Assembly: GCA_905221605.1 (NCBI GenBank)
Contig: CAJNDS010000039.1
Coordinates: 1-64,000 of the forward strand
Direction: 5' to 3'
DNA length: 64,000 nt
Source: Symbiodinium natans
Lineage: Eukaryota > Sar > Dinophyceae > Suessiales > Symbiodiniaceae
The notes under the pieces were generated by a model that searched no databases, was not told the DNA's origin, and saw only the letters and a program-made list of their open reading frames with translations. A program made the translations under genes and the position numbers. Positions 1 to 13,037 of this stretch are shown here, in pieces; within the stretch, counting starts at the first letter, position 1, and every line of letters begins with the position of its first letter.

Positions 1-29
1 CCGCCCCTACCTTCGCCTCAGAGGACGCC

Positions 30-2759
30 GTGCGTGCTTGGAAGCTTTGGCTTTTCCTCCTGCGCATGCTGCTTTCCCGCCCCGCCGGAACTGACCGAGT
101 GCCGAAACAGGCCAGTCTCGCAAGGTTCACTGCCTTTTTTCGGGGTGACTGGGAACCCCTGCTCCGCGCAGCGCTAGCCGAGGCCGGCGCCCCAGCCAGG
201 CCCACCACCAACACCACAGATGACTTGCCACGCCGACTGGAGCGCGCCACCCGTTTAGCACACCTTGGCGAACTGTCCGCGGCTCGGCAAGCCCTCACGT
301 CTGAACCCCTTGCCCCACCAACTGAGGCCACTCTCCAACAGCTCACGGACCCCTCGCGGCGGCCAGCTGAGCCTTACCGCCCGCTGCCCCAAGACGTCCT
401 GGATGCTGCCCCAGCTGACCCCCTAGCGCTCGACCGCCCGGCGCTCCTTGCTAACCTGCGGCGGGCAGGGCACGCCGCGGTGCTGCGCCAGGCCCCAGCG
501 GCTATACGGCTGAAATCCTCCGCTTGGTTTTGGACGAGGATGATGCATCACAACTGTTGTGTGACGTCGCTTCCTTGCTCGCTCAAGCGCATGTGCCGGA
601 GCCCGCTGTCGAAGGCCTTGCGCTGGGCCGCCTCGTCGCCCTCAGCAAACCAGGCGGGGGCACGCGAGGCTTGGTGGTTGGCGACTTCCTGCGACGGCTC
701 GTTGCCAGGACCATTGCACAACAGTTCGCCTCCAACTTCGAAGCCGCCTGCAATCCCTACCAATATGCCCTCTCCACGCGGGCCGGTGCCGAAGCGCTGG
801 TGCATACTTTGCAGGCGCGCACGCAGGCCGACCCGAACTTGACACTCCTGTCGGTTGATGCTGCAGCTGCGTATGACCTTGTTAGCCGGGAAGCTATGCT
901 AACTGCACTGCGGGATACGCCCAGCACGCTATCCATCCTCCCCTTCGCTCGAATGTGGTACGCTCGGGAGTCGTGTTATGTCTGGGCCGCGGGCGACAGC
1001 TCCCACCGCATCCCCCAAGCTGAGGGTGGTGAGCAGGGGGACCCCTTGATGCCGGCCATGTTCTCACTCGCCCTGCATCCCGCCCTCCGGGCTCTGCAGC
1101 CTGAGCTTCTCCCAGGCGAGCAGGCACTGGCATATCTTGACGACGTTTACATCCTCGCCCCCCCTGATAGAGTCGCTGAGTTGTACCGACGACTTGAGCA
1201 CCACTTGTGGCATCACGTGCGCCTCCGCCTCAAGGCTGCTAAGACAAAGGTTTGGAACTCCGCTGGCACTCTCCCACCAGGTGTGCTTGCCCTTGCCCCT
1301 GACTCCCCGATCTGGGTTGGTGGCCAAGAAACTCCCTTGGCAGAGCGTGGTGTTGTTGCCCTTGGTGTTCCTCTTGGCACTCCGGAGTTCGTCGAGGCCC
1401 GCCTGTGTGCCGCCCTTGCCCAGCGCCGCGTGCGCAATATGCCCTCCGCACCCTCCCGCTAGAAAGCACACGCGGCTACGCGGCAGGCCATGATGGCGCA
1501 GTCCTCCGCTGCCTTTCCGCGCTCCTGTTTGCCGATGAGGCGTCGCAGCTGCCTGAACCTGCTCAGGCGCGCGCGCAGCTGGCATTGCGGCACGGCGGCC
1601 TTGGCTTGCGCAGCGCGACACGCCATGCGCCAGCTGCCTACTGGGCTTCGTGGGCGGACGCCTTGCGTGCCATCGCCCGGCGCGACCCCGACTTTGCACG
1701 TGAGGTCGCCGGCTCCCTCGCATCTGACCGGCCACTCCCGCCGGCCCTGCAATCAGCGCGAGATGCCCGGGACTCGCTCTCTGCCGTTGGCTTCGAGCCC
1801 CCTGCCTGGGCGGAGTTGCTGCGTGCTCAAGTGCAAGCCCTCCCTGAAGACGACCCTTCCCTTGACCTCACTCGCGGGTGGCAGCGCCCGGCGTCCCTGC
1901 GGGAGGCCGATCCTGCCTCGGCCGCCCTGCTGGAGTCGCAGGCCGGACCTCACGCTGCGCGCGTTCTCACCACGCGTCCCACCCTGCCGGAGTTCACCCT
2001 GAGTCGCCCCTTTTCCGGGTCATACTGCTCCGCAGACTCCGGCTGCCGTTGCCGCTGACCTCTGCCAGATGCCGGTGCCGCGCAATCCATGATCCTTACG
2101 GCGACCATCTCGCAGCCTGCCCTCGCTCTGGTGTTCTTCGTGCGCGGGGCGGCCCTCTTGAGCGTGCTGCTGCCAGGATGTGCCGCGAAGCTGGTGCGGC
2201 CGTCGCCCTCAATGTGCTTGTCCGCGACCTCAACGTCGACCCCATCCGGCAAGACGACAGGCGCATCGAGGTCATTGCCAACGGCCTGCCACTGTGGGGA
2301 GGAGCGCAACTCGCAGTCGACACCACGCTCGTGTCTCCCCTGACGGCTGCCGTGCTCCCCCGCAGGGTTGCCGGTGCCACAGCTGGCGCTGCGCTTTTGA
2401 CTGCCCGACGTGCCAAGGAGCGCACATACCCTGAATTGTGCGGGTCGGGCCGCTGCCGGCTGACCGTCGTCGCGCTCGAGCTTGGAGGGCGCTGGAGCAC
2501 TGAGGCCGCAACCTTTGTCCGCCTGCTCGCAAGGTGCAAGGCGCGGTCAGCACCGCCCCCTTCACGAGCCGCCGCCATCTCTGCCTACACGCTCCGATGT
2601 TCGGCCCTCCTATCCTTCGCTGCCGCGCGCTCCTTCGCTGCCAGCCTGCTCTCTTTGCCTGTCACAGGCACGGCCAATGTCGATGGGGAGCTGCCGCCCC
2701 TGAGCGACATCCTCACAGATTCAACTGCACAGCCACCACACGCCAGCCGCCTGGCATGA
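30..2759 (+). pseudogene. LINE-like retrotransposon: reverse transcriptase plus endonuclease-like C-terminus, frameshifted
   Basis: Successive segments of one retroelement protein lie in changing frames: about 30-510, 524-1462, 1405-2015 and 2015-2759, so at least three frameshifts break it. The second segment is the reverse transcriptase core. It has a LVALSKPGGGTRGLVV finger region, an NPYQYALS segment, the Asp-containing LSVDAAAAYD motif, GGEQGDPL, and the catalytic YLDD box at 1133-1144 followed by a thumb region. The last segment has a Cys-x-Cys ... His-x4-Cys knuckle (about 2065-2130), then an RRIEVIANG ... VDTTLVSPL stretch. In related non-LTR elements that stretch corresponds to a restriction-enzyme-like endonuclease. 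The family assignment rests on these motifs and the endonuclease role is inference. No intact start or promoter is visible. The element is probably a dead copy, and the tandem repeats that follow may be its 3' tail. Confidence 0.8.
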
Positions 2760-2826
2760 CCGCCCGCTGCCTGTTGCCCGTAGGATGTCGCCCGGCTGGG
2801 GCTGGAGCACAGGGACCGCATTGGAC

Positions 2827-2945
2827 GTTGCCTTCCAGCCACGGAAGCTCCGCGTGTCCGCGGCGTACTACGTTTGTACTACAAAAGTCGATTTTCCAGC
2901 CACGGAAGTCCCCGGCGTACTACGTCTGTACTACACAAGTCGACA
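2827..2945. repeat. Two diverged copies of a ~60-bp repeat
   Basis: The phrase ttccagccacggaag followed by a cggcgtactacg block occurs twice, beginning near 2832 and 2896, just after the retroelement coding remnant. It leads directly into the larger tandem array and is probably part of the same 3' tail. Confidence 0.7.
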
Positions 2946-2959
2946 AAAAAAACGCAACA

Positions 2960-3592
2960 ACACTACGGTTTTCGCACCGCGAGCACGCGAAAACCCGCAG
3001 AGGGATGACGTTTGCATGTCAAGAAACGCAAAAACACGACGGTTTTGGCACCGCGCCAACGCCGAAACCCGCAGAGGGGTTACGTTTGTATGTCACCAAA
3101 CGCAAAACACGACGGTTTTGGCACCGCGCCAACGCCGAAACCCGCAGAGGGTTGTCTGCGGCCACGGAAAAAAGTACCAAAAACGACGGTTTTAGCACCG
3201 CGACCCGGCGATTACCCACAGAGGGTTGTCCGCGGACCTAAAGAAACGTAAAAAAACGACGGTTTTAGCACCGCGACCACGCCGAAACCCACAGAGGGTT
3301 GTCCGCGCAAATCAAGAGACGTAAAAAACGATGGTTTTAGCACCGCGACCACGCCGAAACCCGCAGAGGGTTGTCCGCGCAAATCAAGAAACGTAAAAAA
3401 CGACGGGTTTAGCACCGCGACCACGCCGAAACCCGCAGAGGGTTGTCCGCGCAAATCAAGAAACGTAAAAAAACGACGGTTTTAGCACCGCGACCACGCC
3501 GAAACCCGCAGAGGGTTGTCCGCGCAAATCAAGAAACGTAAACAAACGACGGTTTTAGCACCGCGACCACGCCGAAACCCGCAGAGGGTTGC
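2960..3592. repeat. ~73-bp tandem repeat array, about 9 copies
   Basis: Each unit contains gcaccgcgaccacgccg, then aacccgcagagggtt, then a purine-rich stretch ending in acgacggtttta. The aaccc/gggtt halves can pair across a gcaga loop, so each unit carries a small hairpin. Units become more alike toward the 3' end, while the first two or three are more diverged. The frames open across the array are repeat artefacts. Confidence 0.9.
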
Positions 3593-3699
3593 AATCCCGA
3601 TTGGCGATGTCAACCCAGCCCGCCGCCTTAGAAAGCGTAAGTTTGAAATCTAGGACTGGGTACGAAGGTCTACTAAATTCTACGTAAATCTCGTAATTT

Positions 3700-4062
3700 A
3701 CTTCAGTCTATGCAATTCACTCTATGCACTTCACTCTATGCACTTCACTCTATGCAATTCACACTATGCAATTCACTCTATGCAATTCACTCTATGCACT
3801 TCACTCTATGCACTTCACTCTATGCACTTCACTCTATGCACTTCACTCTATGCACTTGACTCTATGCACTTGACTCTATGCACTTCACTCTATGCACTTG
3901 ACTCTATGCACTTCACTCTATGCACTTGACTTTATGCACTTGACTTTATGGACTTCACTCTATGCACTTCACTCTATGCACTTCACTCTATGCGCTTCAC
4001 TCTATGCACTTCACTCCATGCTCTTCACGCTATGCACTTCACTCTATGTACTTCACTCTATG
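3700..4062. repeat. 14-bp satellite (ttcactctatgcac unit), about 25 copies
   Basis: The unit ttcactctatgcac repeats head to tail with occasional cttgac and caattc variants. Because 14 is not a multiple of three, three units make a 42-base cycle and leave long open frames in several phases. These should not be taken as genes. Confidence 0.95.
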
Positions 4063-4065
4063 TTG

Positions 4066-4880
4066 TTGGGTCAGAGGGCTCCGCACGGAAGAACCCTTCG
4101 CGATGCTTTCGGGAAAAGGTTTCGTTTGGAAACGCTGTCTCGCCATCAGGTTTTCTAATGACATACACCAACTCTGATTAAAATCATCAACTCATCGTGA
4201 CATGCTTCGCCTTCGCAATAATTCGGTATGTGCTCAGTGCTGCTGTGTTGTGCGTAGTTTTCGATGCTCCCACTCAGTGATTAGCCAGCCTTTGGTGGAA
4301 TTTGACCAGCTAGTCCGTGCATGCTTCAGAAGGTCCTCAAGCAGGCTGATAGCCATTCGCAGGCAATGGCACTCATGAGCTTTGCTTGGCCATGTTGCCA
4401 AGCAATGCTACCAGGCACATGCAATGAATGTAAAGCTGCCGGTCAATGGATGGCTTGCGCGCTGAATGCATGTTACTGCGGCCATGTGGCTTCACAGGGG
4501 TGAGGCCTTTTGGCACAAATGGGTTGATGTGGTAGCGTCAGCGATAAAGCGGAGCATGCTCACATGCTGCTGAACACCTTGGGGCCCCTTGCTTGCCAAG
4601 TTCCTCACTTCTTCGCGGCATACATTGTGCACCGTGATAGCACGAAAAGAACCCATTGCCGTTTGAATGTCTGTTGGGCCAAATGCGGCGTTGGAGGCAA
4701 ACCATCACGAACGCCAACTGCACGTGAGGCCTGGAACCTCAGCTAGGTACAATTGCTGTAAGCATTGCCGGGCGCTTGGGGGAGGTGATGTTGTCGCTTC
4801 ATAGCACGATTTGTAGCCGCGATGCTCCAAAAACACTTCTTGCCCTGGCCTTAGTGAAAGGATGGGCTCACCAGGCTAAA
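4066..4880. other. No recognised gene
   Basis: Unique sequence between the satellite and the J-domain gene. Short open frames exist on both strands, but none has a recognisable motif or a convincing exon signature. Confidence 0.5.
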
Positions 4881-4902
4881 AAAATCGTTGGTTCTGGCGA
4901 CA

Positions 4903-7539
4903 ATGGCGACAATGGCAAACGATGAGGACTTGGAAGTGCAAGCGCGGGCCATGGCCGAAAAGACATTGCCGAGCAGCCTTCCGCCAGCTGCTCGTGCGGC
5001 CAAGTTGCCGACTGTAACCCAGAAGATTCTGGAAAGACTTAAGAAGCAGCGAGATGAACAGAGCAAGGAGGCACCGGCACCGGGTGCGCCGAACCCGTCG
5101 GCAGCCCCAGTCCCAGCCCCGCCAGCCCCGCCAGCGCCACCTCCACCGCCGACATCCCAGCAAGAGGTTGTGCGCATTGAAGGTGTGGAGCTCTTTGGCG
5201 ACGAGCTGTGGTTTGATGATGCTGATACCCGGCGACGATTGCGGGAATCCGTGATCGAAGCTCATCGTGAAGAAAAGATTTTGGTTGGGCCTCCGGCTGA
5301 TGAGGTCGAGCGGATCTGCCCCTCCAACGGCCGAATTCTTGGTGCTGGAGCCCCTTGGCTGTTGGCGATGCTTGCCGCAAAATGCTCGCTGTTGTGCATT
5401 GCATGACTGATGCTCATGATGCTCATTGTTGGCCACCCTGCTGATGCTCACGTTGCTCGCTGCTCGCATTTGCTCACTGTCCGGCCTGGCTCCTCCCGCC
5501 CCGCCGATGCTGATGCTCATGTTGCTCCAACAGGCTCCCCGCTGATGCTCATGTTGCCTGCATTCCGTTCCGCTCGTCGCAAACAGGCCCTGCGCCGATG
5601 CGAATGATGCAGTCACATTCAGTCTCAGGTGACACTGGAGATGCGCCGGCAGAGAAAGAGAGAGAGAGAGAGAGAGACTCAGTCCATAGGTTGGGTTTCG
5701 CAGACCCAGGCTGTGCTACGCTTGGGAGGCGCCCACCAAGGCGGCTATGGTGAGCAGGATGTGGCCTACGCATATCGGCAATTGGCGCGAGCTCTGCACC
5801 CGGACAAGAACCCCAACATTCCAGCAGCAGGGGCTGCCTTCAAGCGATTGTCCGAGGCTGCTGATGAGCTCCGGCAAGGTTTGACAGAGCAGCGGAACGC
5901 CTTAAGGACCCTTGTGGCTTTTGCCGGCCGCCAAGCCACCTCCGAGATGTTGGAGCGGCCACAAGAGGCGATTTTTGCGGAAGCTTGTCGAGTGCTTCAT
6001 ACTGTCAGCACCACAGCGGGTGAGGGCCACATCGACCGTCCTGCTCTCAACCGTGCGGCCGCAATCAATTCGCAAAAAGCTCTGCATTTGGCATCAGAAT
6101 GGTTCCAAAAGCCACAACTGCTAGAGATTTTTGGGGGTGCATCCGTGAGAACCGCTTATGACTGTGCGCCAAAAAGATATCGGGCACATTTCCTTTGTCT
6201 CATTAATCGCCTCCTGGTTGTTGAAGCCAGGCAGTTTGGGGATGGGCATATCCGGGCAGGATGGAACGCCATCATGCAAAACTTTCCAGAGCTGGGACTC
6301 TGGCGTGAGTTCAGGGATGCTCTCTCCGTGCATGTTTGGGACTCTAGCAAGGATCCGGCAGAGGAAAGAGCTTATGCGGACGAGGAAGAAGCCAAAGATG
6401 CAAAGGAGCCTGAGTTAGACGGCCGAACGAAAGCACAGAAGCTGCTTGAGTTCTATTGGCAGACATGCTCAGGGCCAACATTTCAAACCGCGCATGACAA
6501 ACTTCGGCACCGCGGGAAGATGACTCTGCACCTTGGCGTTATGCAGCTCATGGAAGAGGCCACGCAGGAGGTAGCTACTAAGTTGGGCCTCAAGGAAGGC
6601 AAGGATTGGAAGTTCAAGCAGACGGTGGACCTGGTGAAAGAGTATGCTGAAGACGAGGATATTCGAAAGAAAGCTTTGGAGCTGGAACGCATGGTTGATT
6701 ATCCCGCAGGGAAGCTCTTTGGTATTCGGGAGCAATGTGGGGGCAGTCGCAGCGCGCGACACAGCCGCAGCCGGAGTCGCCGGAGTCGCCGGAGGAGTCG
6801 GCGTCGCAGCCCAAGCCGGCGCCGGCGGCGCCGGCGAAGCCGGCGAAGCAGCCAGAGCAGCCGCAGCCGGCGAGATCGCCGCAATCGCCGTGAGCGAGAA
6901 GAGAGCAAGGACGGCAAGGACGGCAAGGACGGCAAGGACGGCAAGGATGGCAAGGACGGCAAGGACGGCAACTCCAAGGATGACAAGCGCGTCGTCCGAA
7001 CGAAAAGCAAGTGGGATGTTGCGGAAGGGGGCAACATACGCGTTCCTGGCCGCACTGCCGACGGGAAGCCCACGTACCGTCGTCAATGGGATGCCAAAGA
7101 TGGCGATGTGCGGTCCTGTGCAGCGTGGTCAAGGCCTTGGCGCCTGGCCATTGCAGCTATTCTGCCAGGCGGTTTTGATGGCGCCCTGCCATCCACACAC
7201 CCTGACCTTCGCAAGCTGGTTGCCGCCCTTTGGAGGCACGTTCTCAGATGGGAAGGGGCTGATAGCAGATGTCTTGGGCTTTTCAAAGCAGATGCTCAGA
7301 CACCACAGACTTTTGGCTGGGCTGGGAGATCAAAGTCTACTCGTGGCCTTGACCCGGACTTGCCAGCGTGTGAGTGGGCGTTTGTCCCGATGTCCGACCT
7401 CCTCTTAGTTGTCGGGGAGGGCATTGTAGGCATCACTTCGGAAGGCGTCTATGCGGACAATTTTCCTGGGCATCAGCGTTTCACTCTGGAAGAATACCTC
7501 ACACATGAGAAAGTCGAAGGCCTGCAAGCCGACACGTAG
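4903..7539 (+). CDS. J-domain protein with RS-rich tail, two visible exons
   Basis: The first exon (from the ATG at 4903 to about 5335) starts MATMANDEDLEVQ and carries a Pro/Ala-rich linker and a conserved-looking ELFGDELWFDDADTRRRL segment. After an intron the frame reopens near 5700 with a J domain: YRQLARALHPDKNPN has the HPD triad that stimulates Hsp70 ATPase, and FKRLSEAADELRQG follows as helix III. A long helical middle part follows to about 6740, then a dense Arg/Ser block (about 6746-6900), seven Lys-Asp-Gly repeats encoded by an aaggacggc array (about 6904-6972), and a KSKWDVAEGG ... PTYRRQWDAKDGD segment. The part after 7110 stays open to the stop at 7539 but could be intron read-through. 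RS tails commonly target nuclear speckles, so a splicing-linked co-chaperone is plausible but inferred. The exact intron edges are not resolved. Confidence 0.75.
5401..5575. repeat. Intronic repeats of a gctgatgctcatg motif
   Basis: Variants of gctgatgctcatgatgctc occur at least four times within the intron that separates the two exons of the J-domain gene. The same motif reappears in an intron of the NRPS gene (56560-56800). Confidence 0.7.
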
Positions 7540-9350
7540 CATAAAGACATCAAAAAAAGAGGACCGGATCTGCGACGAGCCGTGCGGAGAAACCAGCAGA
7601 TGGAGTTTTTCAGCTGGCTGCGAGTTTGCATAGCCCGGCGAACGTCAGTATGCCAGTTATTTACCCGTTTGTTTTGCGTGCCTGGAGGTCAGATCCTGAT
7701 GTTTAGGCATTGAACGCTGACAGGCAGATGACGCCTCGGTTTTCCACCAGACATTTGGCAGCAAATTTGGGATGCCCCGATGAAGCTACGCCCTTCCATC
7801 TCCCAACAGTTCCGGACCACGAGCTGTGGCTTGAAATCGGGGCTTTTCCGGGCTGTCTTCCTCTTCCCTGGTTCACAACTTCTCTGCTGGAGCAGCTCAG
7901 GGGCCGTTCACAGTTGAGATCATGTGCGCCGCAGGTGGAAGCTTGGCTGGAAGGCCTTGCGCCTCGAGATCTGTTCGAGGTGAAGGTTTTTTTGTTCTCA
8001 CCATCTCTTTCTCTTTCGCTCCCTTTCTCGCGCCTTTCTTTGAAAGAAGTGAAGGTGAGATCTGTTCCGTTCGGCCTTTCGCGCTTTGGGGCCCGCAGTC
8101 GAGGAGGTGTCCGTGTCGCCCCTTCAAGCAACCAGCAGCGCGAATTTTCTCCACATTGTCTTTCGCAAGTCTTAGGTGCAGCACCATTCACAAGAGACGT
8201 GATACGCTTATCACAGTTCATCTAGCATGTTTCATGCCCAGCTATGCGGCCACCAAGCATTGACGCTGCACGCAGACATATGCAGACTGTGCTTGCCTTG
8301 CCTTCCTGATGGCCTGTCATGGTCCGCTGGCCGTTGAATCTCAATGCACGGACCTCAAAGTGATTCAACGTGCGGCAGCTTAGCAAATGCTTAGCAACCT
8401 AGCAGCTTAGCAGCTTAGCAGCGCTGAAGCTGAAGGATCGCAAGCACGAAGGTGCAGTGCTCGGCGAAAGAACCTCGGTGAGGCTATTCCTCAGTCATCT
8501 CTGTGGGGGCTCGGAGTGTCGGAGTGGCGGCGAGGCAATTCGTAAGGCTTCATGGACCAGCTGCTTCGGACGGGCCCTGGCCCAGGTAAGCGACTTGCCC
8601 TTGCGAGAGGATAAACAAGAATGCAAGACCTGCCAAGTGCCAGGTTCGATTCAGAAGAAGCCGGTTCCCAGCGTGTCGGCACCTGATCCACCTGATCCTT
8701 GGGGGCTTCTGGGGGGATGCCTTGATGCCTTGGAGATCTGAAAAATCTCTTGAGCCTGCAGGCCGAGAGATCACGCACTCGGTCCAGCAAGCGCAACTGT
8801 CAGGAAGAGTTATCTACGTTAAGTGGCTATAGATGAGAGTTACTACATGAACAACTCCGTGCTACTCGCTTGTGCAGTGCTTGTAGTGGTGACAAAGGAT
8901 GAAGTTTGAAGTTGTGCAGGAGTGGTCGGCCTCTGGCAACCTGGGTCGACGACTTGGGGTCAGGGCCCCCTGCAGCCCCAACGCTGGTGGTCACCCACAA
9001 AGTGTGTCTTGGCCAGAGGTGAAAGATGGGGAAAGCCTTGTGTTGCAGACAGGGCTGTCAGCAGAGGAGCCCGCGTGGTGCGTCCTCTGCATGGACGTGC
9101 CAAATCTGCAGCGAGCGCAGCATTCCTGCCAGCCTGTCGAGCTGTCCGACATGCAAGCGAAGTCGCGGGACGGAGCTCAGACGTTCCTACATGACGGCCG
9201 CAGAGTTCCTTGGCACTTTCTTGGCCGCAGTTCCGCCAGTGCCGTTATTTCGTGCCGCTACCGCTAGTGTAGCTGTCCAACAGAAGAAGCAATCGACAAG
9301 CAATTTCGATCAATAGGTTTATGAAGGGGTTTTTGCATGCTTTCCCAGCC
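7540..9350 (+). other. Spacer with possible exons, including a Cys4 zinc knuckle
   Basis: No complete gene is recognised. Three pieces look exon-like. About 7777-7978 encodes a smooth stretch (DHELWLEIGAFPGC ... LEGLAPRDLFE) that ends at a GT donor. A piece ends at a textbook cag/gtaagc donor at 8586. About 9026-9230 encodes WTCQICSERSIPASLSSC followed by PTC. That last piece gives Cys-x2-Cys, eleven residues, Cys-x2-Cys, preceded by Trp, and resembles a RanBP2-type finger without its usual Asn. Whether these belong to one gene is unknown. Confidence 0.35.
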
Positions 9351-9352
9351 AA

Positions 9353-9388
9353 AAGAGAGAGCGAGAGAGAGAGAGAGAGAGAGACCGG

Positions 9389-9420
<32 letters not shown>

Positions 9421-9452
9421 CGCAGAGAGAGACAGAGAGAGAGAGAGAGAGA
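9353..9452. repeat. (GA)n microsatellite with interruptions
   Basis: Purine-only run of about 100 bp on the + strand, interrupted by c and cg. The Arg/Glu and Leu/Ser open frames across it are artefacts. Confidence 0.95.
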
Positions 9453-9459
9453 GCAGCGC

Positions 9460-11686
9460 AGGTGCCAACCACAGGCATGAGAAAAGTGATCCAACAGCCA
9501 GCACGAGCCCGACTGATAGCCCAGAGCCGCTGAGCAGATCCGTAGAGTGGCGGCCAGCCGACGCCAGGAAGGCCTTCTGAAAACCCAGTAATTGGTGATG
9601 AGTGGACAATAGGAGATGAGGAGCAAGGCACACCTGGGACAGGGGACAAAGAGTAGTCAGTCTAACGTTTCTTGGCGCCCTCCCCTCCCTCCACTTCTGG
9701 GTCCCGGGTGCTTCTGATGGGGTTTGTGAGTCGGTTGTTGGCACAGAGCCAAGTGATGTTTCTGGCGTTTTCGGCGTGCGTATCCGCCCCACTAGGCCTT
9801 GCGAAAGATAGACAGCAAGAAAGAAAGAATGAAGAAAGAAAGAAAAACAGAAAAGAGAGCAAGTCCGAACCCGCCAAAGCTTGAGCCGGCGTACCGGCTG
9901 TTTGAAGATCAAGGCGGTGGTGGAGGCGAGAACGAGGGGGAGGGCATGGTTTTACGCCAGGCACAATGACATCCACAGGAGATCTCGTTAGCCCCACAAG
10001 CGCGATAACCCAACACCTCAATCACCTCAAGCACCATCCAAGCAGCCGCCTCAGCACCGGGCTCTGACACCCCCGATGCCACCAGCCCCCATCCAAGCTT
10101 GGAGAGGCCACCGAAGATTTCACCGCACCACCAGACCCTTCCAGACCCTTCCAGACCCTTCCATGCCACCAACACAGGGACGGACCTCCGAACCGGAGGA
10201 ATCAGTGGATAGCAGTCGACACAAATTTCGGCATGTCGCTGCGACATGTCTAACCTTCGTAAGTGGCATGACCGAAATTCTTTTGGCACGAAATCTCAGC
10301 TTGGACGGGACAAACGCCAAGAGTGGCTGGACAATCTTGAGGGTCACTTTTTGCGCCTTGAAGTGTTGCAGTTGTGCTACGAGGAAACGAAAGAATCCGA
10401 AACCGTGAGAAGGAGTGATTTGGGAAAATCAAACCAGGATGACGGAGTCTGTGGTCAATGCCGTGAATGGCGCCGAGCTTCAAGCAGGAGGCCTGCGGTC
10501 TGCAGTGAGGCTGCCTTAAGCTGCCTTAAGCTGCCTTAAGCTGCCTTAAGCTGGTTTAAGTTTAGCTTCTTTGAGATCTTGTGAGATGTCGTGAGGCTCG
10601 GCAGCGCCAAGCTTCAAAGCACAGCGGCGCGGCACTAGCCCATCCAGAGCTCGTGGAGAGGCAGCGACTTTACCTGGCCAGAGCCTCAAGAGTTTCAATG
10701 TGGTGCCTCATCGTGAGAGAGATCGTGTCCAAGCTTGGGAGTTGGGGGGCGCAGTTGACACGCACCGTTGCAGGCAGAACAGTCACCACCAAAGAGCGCG
10801 GTCTTGCTCCCGCTCTCGGCGGCAATGGTGGCTCCGGTGCACGCGTCACCTTCATGGATGGTCTTGGTGTTCGAAGTGTTCGAACGCCCGACGTGAAAAG
10901 AGAGAAGCACAAAGAAGACAGCTTTGGCTTCCCAGGCCGAGGAGGTCCAAACTCTGAGTGTTCCTAATCCTTGGCCAGAGCTTATTGAGCTTATTCCCCG
11001 CTGTTCCTGTTCTGACAGGCAGGCCCAGAGGACATGCATGGGACTCGGCTTCACGCTTTGCAACTCTTTGTGAACAGTAGGAGGCAGCATTTGTTTACAT
11101 CTGCGGACCTTTTTCTTTGACTGGGGGGCAGGCCGCGGATCGACAGGAGGAAGAGCATGAGGTGGCAGACAGAGACAGAGAAAGAGAGAATTTGTTCTCC
11201 TGCTTTGAAAAGAGATGTTCAGACATGTTCAGACACCACTCCGACCGCTCCGCCCACTCATCTCCAACCTACCAGAGGCCGATGGAAGTGGTAGGGGCGT
11301 CCGAGACTCACGTCTTGCCAGTGCACGTCTCTGGGCTCTGGGCAGGCTCCACGGAACACGGGAGGTCGCCATTCAGGTGGACTGTCGCTGCATTCTGAAC
11401 CGGGTATCTGCAACTCAAACAGGTCTGGCGGACGTCCATGAGCCTCCGCCGCCGTACATGCCACCTGAGCCGCTGCCCGCAAGCCCGCTGGAGCATCCGC
11501 CAGCTGCCCAGGGAGCACAGGCATCCTCTGGCAGCGTCCGATTTGCTTTGTGTGGCCCGGTCAGGCCAAAAGGATTTCGAAGTGGAGGCCCACGATGCAG
11601 CGTGCCAGTGAAATTTGAAAAAACATCCTTGTGGGTGCGTGCGCATGTGCGTGTCCACATCCCTTTGCTGAAGGGAGGGGTCGCAT
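9460..11686. other. No recognised gene; two exact 10-bp repeat clusters
   Basis: Several frames of 100-170 codons are open on both strands, but none shows a known motif. The region carries ccagaccctt three times (10131-10160) and ctgccttaag four times plus a variant (10511-10560), each with an exact 10-bp period. A Pro-rich open frame at about 11215-11660 (+) is a weak coding candidate only. Confidence 0.5.
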
Positions 11687-11844
11687 ATCTCGGCCGGGCG
11701 TGGCAACCGTGCTACTGCCATGCCGACGAAGCTGGTAGATACAGGTGAGGATATCCTTCCATACAATCTCGGCCGGGCGTGGCAACCGTACTACTGCCAT
11801 GCCGACGAAGCTGGTAGATACAGGTGAGGATATCCTTCCATACA
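11687..11844. repeat. 79-bp perfect-register tandem duplication
   Basis: The block starting atctcggccgggcgtgg at 11687 repeats at 11766 with one visible mismatch (gtgctact versus gtactact). Each copy contains an acag/gtgagg string that looks like a splice donor. Confidence 0.95.

Positions 11845-13037
<1,193 letters not shown>

Noticed and set aside
3738-4181. Repeated HFTLCTSLYALHSM-type protein
   Set aside because: This is the 14-bp satellite read in three phases. The same residues appear whichever phase is used.
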